From Planctomycetota bacterium (GTDB taxonomy: Bacteria > Planctomycetota > PUPC01 > JABMSA01): DNA of 6,740 nt. The position numbers were made by a program, and so were the translations under genes. The stretch is from positions 1-6,740 of the forward strand of contig JABMSA010000102.1 in the NCBI GenBank assembly GCA_013202185.1. The letters are read 5' to 3'. The notes beneath the pieces were generated by a model that saw nothing but the letters and a program-made list of their open reading frames with translations, had not been told where the DNA came from and made no database searches. This document shows, piece by piece, positions 1 through 5,085 of this stretch (the first letter of the stretch is position 1; the number at the start of each line of letters is the position of its first letter).

Positions 1-1
1 C

Positions 2-121
2 CTCGCTCTGCGGCTCGAGGAGCTGACCGACAAGCACCTGATCGGCGTTTCGGGGTACTACGGCAATATCAAGGTTCGCCGCAGCTCGATCAAGTCCATC
101 GAGTTTAAGATCGCCAAGTAA
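2..121 (+). CDS. C-terminal end of an upstream protein with a small beta-rich (LSm/SH3-like) module, 5' truncated by window edge
   Basis: Frame 2 is open from the window edge to TAA at 119-121 and gives 39 residues, with no start visible. The peptide contains LEELTDKHLIGVSGYYGNIK followed by RRSSIKSIEF. Its spacing (hydrophobic strand, LTDxxL, glycine turn, a basic IxRxxI strand, then IxF) resembles the short beta-barrel modules that recur in planctomycete exported proteins, and it parallels the module at 309-440 in the next gene. Codons are rich in G/C at the third position, which supports real coding. The function of the whole protein cannot be told. It lies 62 bp upstream of the next start and may share a transcript with it. 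The family resemblance comes from memory of such proteins, not from a search. Confidence 0.6.
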   Translation, partial: LALRLEELTDKHLIGVSGYYGNIKVRRSSIKSIEFKIAK

Positions 122-173
122 GCACAGCGGCCCGCGCCACGGCCACGCGTCGCACGGCGAGGCACCTGATCGG
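34..173 (+). repeat. 12-bp direct repeat GCACCTGATCGG (34-45 and 162-173)
   Basis: The same 12 bases occur inside the end of the first gene and again just before the next start, 128 bp apart. The second copy's last two G's belong to the Shine-Dalgarno GGAG. The flanks do not match beyond 12 bases. It may be the trace of a local duplication or recombination, or chance. Confidence 0.5.
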
Positions 174-175
174 AG
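172..175 (+). promoter_or_regulatory. Shine-Dalgarno GGAG for the GTG start at 184
   Basis: GGAG lies 8 bases before GTG 184 and 14 before ATG 190, both in the same frame. This favours GTG 184 as the start of the propeller gene. No ATG, GTG or TTG exists in the other frame, which carries the convincing coding from about 235 onward, so the gene must start in this frame and then change frame. Confidence 0.45.
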
Positions 176-183
176 ATACGATA

Positions 184-1890
184 GTGAGAATGACACAGAT
201 TTCACCGGTCCGCATGCTGCCGGTTTTCTGCAGTTTGACCTGGCAAAGGCCGAGCACATCGACTTCGGAGCGGAGCGGGCATTCCGCGAAAACAGCTTCG
301 CAGAAAGACTCCGGCTGCGCGACGGCTCGCTGCTCTACGGCAACCTCGTCAAGCTCACCGACGCCGCACTTCACTTCAAATTCGAGGAGGGCGGCACACT
401 CGAGATACCCAGGGCTCAGCTCGTCGAACTCACCAGAGGACCGGTGCCGCCGTCTCGTCGAGAAAACCTACCCCGACGTAACCATAAAAGCGACGTCCAA
501 CTTCGTGGCAGTGGTCGGCGCGCACAGGTGCAAGCTCATCAAGCTCATCGACGTCGAATCGCCCGGCAGGATGGTGGCCGCCGCCGACAATCTCATCTAC
601 CTTTACTCCAAACGCACCAAGCTGCTGGCGCTCGATCCCGAAACCGGCAAAACCAGGATCATCCTCGAAGGGCTCAAGGACCCCGGCGAGTTGGCCGTCG
701 ACAACAACGGCGACATCTACGTGGCACTCAGCCGGCCCGACAACCAGGTGCAGGTATACAGCCCGCAGGGCAAGCTGCTGCGTACCATCGGCAAGAAGAA
801 CGCGCGCGTGCGCAAGGGCCCGTGGGACCCGACCGCCATGAGCAACATCTGGGGAATGGCCATCGACGCACGCGGCAGGCTCTGGGTGGCCGAGACCGAC
901 CTCGTCCCGAAACGTTTCAGCGTGTGGGATGCGAAGACCGGCGAGTACCTCAAGGAATTCCTCGGGCCCACACACTACGGCGCCGGCGGCGGCGCGATCA
1001 ACCCGCGCGATCCATACCTGATGGTCGGCGAGGGATGCGAATTCCGCCTCGATCCCAAGACCGGCCGAGCCAAACTGATTGGCCTCGTAACGCAGCAGGT
1101 ATTTCACAGCGCCGCCCGTTTCTGCGAAGGAAAAAACGGCAGGCTCTACCTCGCGGCCACGTTCAAGGGGATGATCTGGGGGCCGGGCGCGCCCCATCAA
1201 ATCAGAATCTTCGAGCGCCTGGCCGACGGCCGCTACGCATACCGAGCGGTCATTCGCTCCGAAAAGGGCAAAACAAACTTCTGGGCCGATGAAAACGGTG
1301 ACGAAGAAGAGCAGCCCGAAGAAGTTGCCTCGCTGCCCATAGCGCTCAGCGTAGGCGGATACAACCTCTGGTCGATCAACATCAACACCGACCTGACCTT
1401 CTACGGCGGCCACAAGGAAAAGGCACTCCAGGTAAAAGTCGGCGGCTTCACCGAATGCGGCGCACCGAAGTTCGACCTCGAAAACGTAAAGGAACTTCCC
1501 CCGATGACCGGCGGCCTGCTTTCGTCGCCGGACAACCGCCTCGTGGTCTCGTGCGATGAGACCGACAGCCTCTTCCGCTGCTACGAAGTCGACACCGGCA
1601 AGTTGCTCTGGACCTACCCAAACACCTTCCACGGCGTGCACGGCTCGCACAGGGCGCCCGGCCCGTCGGTCGGACTCATTCGCGGAGCATTCGGGTTTGT
1701 CGGCAACGCGCACGTCCCCGGGCCCGTCGGCGCATTCTGGCTAATCAATACCAACCTCGGCGAGTGGCACGTCCTCACCGAAAACGGCTACTACCTCACG
1801 CGCATCTTCCAGGGCGATCCGTTCAAGTGCAAGTGGCCGGCCAAGAGCCCAAGCTCGGCGACATCGCGCCCTACCGCGACGCACTCATAG
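184..1890 (+). CDS. NHL/PQQ-type beta-propeller protein, planctomycete style, frame-broken
   Basis: The main frame runs from GTG 184 to TAG 1888-1890. Translation before about 470 in this frame is low-complexity Ser/Thr/Arg and not convincing. The real coding from about 235 to 440-474 is in the third frame, where a beta-rich module is seen (309-440). From about 475 the frame is convincing. An NHL repeat lies at about 679-790 (DPGELAVDNNGDIYVA then VQVYSPQGKLLRTIG). A second blade follows at about 840-960 (NIWGMAIDARGRLWVAETD, KRFSVWDAKTGEYL). Later blades include GRLYLAATF and a DTGKLLWTYP...GVHGSHRAPGPSVG...WHVLTENG segment, which I recall from exported planctomycete propeller proteins. No enzyme motif is visible; a scaffold or ligand-binding role outside the cytoplasm is inference. 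The last 13 residues before TAG are out of frame: adding one C at 1848-1850 continues into 1851-2318. With frames restored (one extra T at 224-227, one C fewer at 471-474, one extra C at 1848-1850) the protein is about 711 residues. No clean signal peptide is visible at GTG 184. Confidence 0.7.
   Translation: MRMTQISPVRMLPVFCSLTWQRPSTSTSERSGHSAKTASQKDSGCATARCSTATSSSSPTPHFTSNSRRAAHSRYPGLSSSNSPEDRCRRLVEKTYPDVTIKATSNFVAVVGAHRCKLIKLIDVESPGRMVAAADNLIYLYSKRTKLLALDPETGKTRIILEGLKDPGELAVDNNGDIYVALSRPDNQVQVYSPQGKLLRTIGKKNARVRKGPWDPTAMSNIWGMAIDARGRLWVAETDLVPKRFSVWDAKTGEYLKEFLGPTHYGAGGGAINPRDPYLMVGEGCEFRLDPKTGRAKLIGLVTQQVFHSAARFCEGKNGRLYLAATFKGMIWGPGAPHQIRIFERLADGRYAYRAVIRSEKGKTNFWADENGDEEEQPEEVASLPIALSVGGYNLWSININTDLTFYGGHKEKALQVKVGGFTECGAPKFDLENVKELPPMTGGLLSSPDNRLVVSCDETDSLFRCYEVDTGKLLWTYPNTFHGVHGSHRAPGPSVGLIRGAFGFVGNAHVPGPVGAFWLINTNLGEWHVLTENGYYLTRIFQGDPFKCKWPAKSPSSATSRPTATHS
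309..440 (+). other. Small beta-rich module (LSm/SH3-like) near the N-terminus of the propeller protein
   Basis: Read in frame 3, this stretch encodes RLRDGSLLYGNLVKLTD, then LHFKFEEGG and IPRAQLVELTRG. The pattern is 'L.DG..L.G.L..L.D..L.......G...IPR..L..L', which recurs in exported planctomycete proteins ahead of propellers or LamG-like domains. Compare LEELTDKHL and RRSSIKSIEF in the upstream gene end. The frame differs from that of the downstream propeller, so a frame change is needed at 441-474. The module identity is inferred from pattern and memory. Confidence 0.5.
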
Positions 1891-2318
1891 TTTACGAATA
1901 TGACGTCGAAAGAATCTACGAAGCGAAGCTCGTCGGCGGCACCGAACAGACCCACGCCGCGAAGATAGCCCAGCTCCGCGAGAAGGCCAAGCGCTTCCCC
2001 GTCGGCCCCGACGCCGAGATCATCGACAACATCAGCGCGCTCGAGCTTCAGCATCACGTAAACGTGACCACCGCCGACGGCAAGAAGACCTACCAGATCA
2101 CATTCGTGCCCGGGAAAGCCCTCATACGCTGGGGCGACGTCGAGGCAACCATCAACGGCGAGCCGCACAAGTGGGAGCAACTCCTCAAGGGCATCGAGTT
2201 CGACGTCCTCCCCGAGACCCTCAAGGTATCGATCGAAGGCACCACCCCCGCGGGCAGGCGCCTCGCCGCAAGCATCGACATCCGCCCCGCCCCGCCCGAG
2301 CCAACGCAAGAGCCTTGA
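1851..2318 (+). CDS. C-terminal tail of the propeller protein, after a frame break; unrecognised domain
   Basis: This frame is open from before ATG 1764 to TGA 2316-2318, but the part before about 1848 overlaps the propeller in another frame and is not convincing. From 1851 it reads KLGDIAPYRDALIVYEYDVE, then a helical KIAQLREKAKRF region. A beta-rich stretch follows (ELQHHVNVTTADGKKTYQI, GDVEATINGEPHKWEQLL, TLKVSIEGTTPAGRRLAASI), ending in a Pro/Glu-rich tail. Adding one C to the CCC run at 1848-1850 gives KWPAKSPKLGDIAPY and joins it to the propeller. The end I would expect for this propeller type, a glycine-rich last blade, is not seen, so an internal deletion as well as the one-base break is possible. 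A start at ATG 1764 as a separate protein is the alternative, but less likely. The function is unknown to me. Confidence 0.6.
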   Translation, partial: KLGDIAPYRDALIVYEYDVERIYEAKLVGGTEQTHAAKIAQLREKAKRFPVGPDAEIIDNISALELQHHVNVTTADGKKTYQITFVPGKALIRWGDVEATINGEPHKWEQLLKGIEFDVLPETLKVSIEGTTPAGRRLAASIDIRPAPPEPTQEP

Positions 2319-2365
2319 CGCCGCCATGCCTTTGCCATTTCTCCCTACCTTTGCACTCGCGCATC

Positions 2366-2374
2366 TGATAGAAT
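2366..2374 (+). promoter_or_regulatory. Possible extended -10 promoter TGATAGAAT
   Basis: TGa-TAGAAT lies in the 111-bp gap (2319-2429) between two genes, 55 bases before the ATG at 2430. A TG one base before the hexamer is the extended -10 form, which can work without a good -35. The nearby TTGCAC at 2351-2356 is only 12 bases upstream of the hexamer, too close for a standard -35. No transcription terminator hairpin is evident in the gap. This is a sequence match only. Confidence 0.4.
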
Positions 2375-2417
2375 CTCCCGAAACACACGTGGCCCAACGT
2401 TTCCGGCCATCATACGC

Positions 2418-2421
2418 GGAG
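2418..2421 (+). promoter_or_regulatory. Shine-Dalgarno GGAG for the start at 2430
   Basis: GGAG is followed by an 8-base spacer to ATG 2430, and the encoded N-terminus is a signal peptide. Together these fix the start. Confidence 0.6.
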
Positions 2422-2429
2422 CAACAGAA

Positions 2430-3863
2430 ATGAAATCGCTACTGCGCCTCCTTCCCGATTGCGTGATCGTGCCCGGTCTGTGCTGTCTGATCCTTCTCGC
2501 CACACCGGCCCAGTGCGCCGAGAATGCCGACTGGCAACTCGTGCGCTCGATGACCGACACCTTCGACGGGCCGGACGCCGGCGACACCTGGGGGCAACTG
2601 CTCCTGATGGGCATCGACTTCGCCGACGCGCAGCATGGCGTCATCGGCGGCTCGAACGACGCAACCGAGCTTCGCCACAACGGCGATGCCGAAGGGATGC
2701 TCGGCTACACGGCCGACGGCGGCCAAACGTGGCAAAGCGTCGGCACGCCTACCATCGAGTGGCTCCACCGGATCGAAGTCGTCGATCCGAAAACGTTCCT
2801 CGTAGCAGGCTCGCGCGGCACGATCCTGCGCAGTACCGACGGCGGCCGCACCTGGGCCAAAATGGCCGCCGCCTCGCGCAACAGTGTGTATTGCATCAGC
2901 GGGCGCGTGGCCGTCGGACGATGGGGGCAGATTCAGATGCTCGGCCCGGGCGTCGATGTGAAAGAGCCGACCGCAGGCGACGAGACGGTCGACATGCGTA
3001 AGAACATACCCGAGGCAGTGTGGAATCTTCCACCGGCGGAAGCAACCCGCGGCTCGTGCAAGATCGACGAGAAGGGCCGCCTCAGCGAGATCACCGCCAA
3101 CGGCAGAACGTTCCCCACAAGCAAGGAATTCCCGTCGGTCAAGGTTCTCGTGATGAAAGACGGCAAGCCTGCCGAGCTGAAGAACTTGCCGCCCGAAGAC
3201 GAAGCGTGGACTATCACTCGCGTCGACAACGCCGCAAGCGGCCTGCCCGAGAACGAGAAGGTATTCATCTTCAACAGCGAGTACTGCTCCATTCGCGTAA
3301 GCTACACTTCGCTGCCCGATCGCCTCAGGGTACGCGTCAAGGTGCTCGAGGAGGACAAGGGCAGGGTGATCAACGTCTCGGCCGGGGCGAGGTTCATCCG
3401 CCTGATCGGCGACCGCCCCGACGTCCTGCGCCGAGGTGGGATCGTGGTGCCCGTCGACGGCGGAGAGTTCATACCATTCACCGGCTTCACCGGATACCGC
3501 GAAGAGCTGAACAAGTGGAACTGCCCCGGCGGGTGGACGTTCAAGAATCGCATGATCGCACTCGTCGACGGCGCCGGCGGCGTAATCCTACGCCCGAATC
3601 GCTGGCACTCGCTCTACTTGTACGGCCAATCGTTCGTCGAGCAAGACCCTTCTCGATCAACTTCCTCTACATGGGCTGGGCCACCGATGCACGCCAGAGC
3701 GGCGAATGGTCGATACAAGCCGCCCTCAAGGACGGCCGATGGAACGAAAGCGTTCCCAACTGGATCAACGAGCCGCCGCCTCTCAACGACTTCGGATTCG
3801 ACCTGCAGTACGTGGGCGACGTCAACGGCGACGGCAACGGCAACTGGGTGGACGCCGGTGTGA
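2430..3863 (+). CDS. Exported Asp-box (BNR/YCF48-like) protein, N-terminal half of a frame-broken glycosidase-like protein
   Basis: The start is ATG 2430, with Shine-Dalgarno GGAG 2418-2421. Residues 1-30 form a signal peptide (KSLLRLLP, a hydrophobic core, then LLATPAQCA, cleavage near residue 29-30), so the product is exported. Residues about 30-160 hold two Asp-box motifs, YTADGGQTW (residues 93-101) and STDGGRTW (135-142). These are typical of BNR/YCF48-like propeller blades, but too few for a whole propeller. Residues about 205-330 look like a beta-sandwich (ITANGRTFP, FNSEYCSIRVSYTSLPDRL), followed by ALVDGAGGVILRPNRWHSLY. Real coding ends at about 3649: the 71 residues from 3651 to the stop at 3861-3863 are Ser/Thr/Arg-rich and out of frame. 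Adding one C to the CCC at 3647-3649 gives SFVEQDPFSINFLYMGW and continues the protein to 5083 (about 884 residues in all). It has its own likely promoter and a GH39 gene downstream. Confidence 0.75.
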   Translation: MKSLLRLLPDCVIVPGLCCLILLATPAQCAENADWQLVRSMTDTFDGPDAGDTWGQLLLMGIDFADAQHGVIGGSNDATELRHNGDAEGMLGYTADGGQTWQSVGTPTIEWLHRIEVVDPKTFLVAGSRGTILRSTDGGRTWAKMAAASRNSVYCISGRVAVGRWGQIQMLGPGVDVKEPTAGDETVDMRKNIPEAVWNLPPAEATRGSCKIDEKGRLSEITANGRTFPTSKEFPSVKVLVMKDGKPAELKNLPPEDEAWTITRVDNAASGLPENEKVFIFNSEYCSIRVSYTSLPDRLRVRVKVLEEDKGRVINVSAGARFIRLIGDRPDVLRRGGIVVPVDGGEFIPFTGFTGYREELNKWNCPGGWTFKNRMIALVDGAGGVILRPNRWHSLYLYGQSFVEQDPSRSTSSTWAGPPMHARAANGRYKPPSRTADGTKAFPTGSTSRRLSTTSDSTCSTWATSTATATATGWTPV

Positions 3864-5083
3864 TATGCCGCGACGGCAACTTCCCGCGCAGCCAAATGAT
3901 CGACCGCAGCCCCGGCCTCTGCGACAACTTCAACCAGACGCGAGTGAGCCACAACTGGGGCTATATGCTCTGGAGCACGCCCTACATCGGCAACACTCAC
4001 AGCGACACCCGCGCACACAAGCACGGCCGAGACGGCCGCCCAAGCCACGAATGGGGAGGCTTCAGCCGGAGCATACCCTACGAAACCGCAAGCGGCCGAA
4101 TGGCACGCTACTTCGACAAGCAGGCCGACGAATTCAATTTCCCGCCAATGCCCGCGTTCATCGGGGCCGACACCTGGACGTGCGGGCTCGGAGGCGGAGA
4201 CGGCACAGCCGGCCACCTCGCAACCGGCGAAGAAGGCACGCAAGCAAAAATCTACGTCCTCAAGATGCTCGCACGGCGCGGCTACCTCACCCACAGCGAA
4301 GCACTCAGCGGCTGGGGCCTCGACGGCGGATACTTCTTCGGCTGGTGGACGCCCTACTTCGGCGGCGGGGCGTGGCTGGCCGGGTTCTCACGCTGCTGGG
4401 AATACAGCCCGACCGCGCCGAGCGGCCCACGGAGGGCGTATCTCTTCGGCAAGCCAGTACCGCTGCAGGCCGTCATCTTCCAGGGAATGGTTTATTACGG
4501 AACAGGCGCCCGCGGGCCGGTGGGATATTCGATACTACACGGCTGCATGCCCGGCGCGGAGGGCTCGCCGGCGATGCGCAACGATGAGTCCTTCTTCTAT
4601 CCCTGGATGGTGCTGTGGAAGATCATCAGCCCGCGCCGCGTGATGAACGCACGCGAACCCGAAGACGAACTGTGGGAGATGACCTACGACGACGGCTCCG
4701 TGCTCAAGCTCGACGTAAGAGCAAACGTGTGGGCCTATACAAAGGACGGCATCACCTACGACGGCTACAGCCCGCCCAATCCTCCGAACGGCGCCATCAA
4801 ACCAAAGCCGCCCTTTACCTGGGGAATGCGCTGGGGCAACTACGGGGAGCGTTTCGCCGAGGGCAGCTTCGGCGTGTGGCGCAACGGCACATTCACCATC
4901 AAGGTGCCGGGCGTAAGAGCCGTAAAGCCGCCTCGAGTGGTCGGAGCATCCGACAAAGACCAGGCACCCCCCGCGTACCAGGCCAACTACGACGGCCGCG
5001 TGCTGACCATCACGATAAAAGACAAGGATCCCATCGATCACCCGATGCTGGTATTCGAGCCGGCTGGAGAATTGAAGGAGTAG
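3650..5083 (+). CDS. Catalytic-looking C-terminal half of the exported protein; possible GH101/DUF5696-like glycosidase
   Basis: This frame is open from 3020 to TAG 5081-5083, but only the part from 3650 is convincing; before that it is an Arg-rich shadow of the upstream frame. In restored numbering (about 884 residues) this is residues 408-884. Seen: an EF-hand-like calcium loop DVNGDGNGNWVD (464-475), SHEWGGFSRSIPYETASGRM, FPPMPAFIGADTWT with Asp 581, RRGYLTHSEALSGWGLDGGY with Glu 624, and a C-terminal beta-rich region (ELWEMTYDDGSVLKLDVR, FGVWRNGTFTIKVPG). A 'DxNxDG..xWxDAG' loop, an acidic strand end and a Glu some 40 residues on resemble the barrel layout I recall for GH101-type endo-alpha-N-acetylgalactosaminidases and DUF5696 proteins. 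Asp 581 and Glu 624 as nucleophile and acid/base are therefore inference. An unrelated uncharacterised glycosidase family is the alternative. The stop lies 2 bases before the GH39 start. Confidence 0.65.
   Translation, partial: FSINFLYMGWATDARQSGEWSIQAALKDGRWNESVPNWINEPPPLNDFGFDLQYVGDVNGDGNGNWVDAGVICRDGNFPRSQMIDRSPGLCDNFNQTRVSHNWGYMLWSTPYIGNTHSDTRAHKHGRDGRPSHEWGGFSRSIPYETASGRMARYFDKQADEFNFPPMPAFIGADTWTCGLGGGDGTAGHLATGEEGTQAKIYVLKMLARRGYLTHSEALSGWGLDGGYFFGWWTPYFGGGAWLAGFSRCWEYSPTAPSGPRRAYLFGKPVPLQAVIFQGMVYYGTGARGPVGYSILHGCMPGAEGSPAMRNDESFFYPWMVLWKIISPRRVMNAREPEDELWEMTYDDGSVLKLDVRANVWAYTKDGITYDGYSPPNPPNGAIKPKPPFTWGMRWGNYGERFAEGSFGVWRNGTFTIKVPGVRAVKPPRVVGASDKDQAPPAYQANYDGRVLTITIKDKDPIDHPMLVFEPAGELKE
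3818..3853 (+). other. EF-hand/dockerin-like calcium-binding loop
   Basis: The 12 codons encode DVNGDGNGNWVD, with acidic or Asn ligands at loop positions 1, 3, 5, 7, 9 and 12 and Gly at 6. This fits a canonical calcium loop. Only one copy is seen, so it is not a dockerin pair. It is more likely a structural calcium site within the catalytic region. Confidence 0.55.
5075..5080 (+). promoter_or_regulatory. Shine-Dalgarno AAGGAG for the GH39 gene
   Basis: AAGGAG lies inside the last codons of the upstream gene, 5 bases before ATG 5086. This is the strongest ribosome binding site in the window and implies translational coupling to the upstream gene. Confidence 0.75.
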
Positions 5084-5085
5084 AG

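Noticed and set aside
444..1292. Plus-strand frame of 282 codons beginning at GTG 444
   Set aside because: Beyond about 474 it is an Arg/Gln-rich shadow of the propeller frame. Only its upstream extension (about 235-440) is real coding, as part of the propeller gene.
430..1713. Long open frame on the minus strand (427 codons) opposite the propeller gene
   Set aside because: Its translation is rich in Val, Ala and Arg without motifs and mirrors the NHL-containing plus-strand frame. It is a by-product of GC-rich codon use.
2351..2356. TTGCAC as a -35 box
   Set aside because: It is only 12 bases from the -10-like hexamer; a standard spacer is about 17.
2319..2429. Terminator between the propeller gene and the next gene
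   Set aside because: No GC-rich hairpin followed by a T run could be found in the gap.
3020..3649. Upstream part of the frame ending at 5083 as a separate N-terminus (ATG 3020)
   Set aside because: It is Arg-rich, overlaps convincing coding in another frame, and has no signal peptide; only the part from 3650 is real.
3640..3660. Programmed ribosomal frameshift at the CCC run
   Set aside because: There is no slippery heptamer or clear downstream stem, and similar breaks occur at other short runs, which fits error better.
3614..4294. Minus-strand frame of 226 codons, and the plus-strand shadow at 3706-4587
   Set aside because: Both lie over the glycosidase-like region and show low-complexity composition without motifs.
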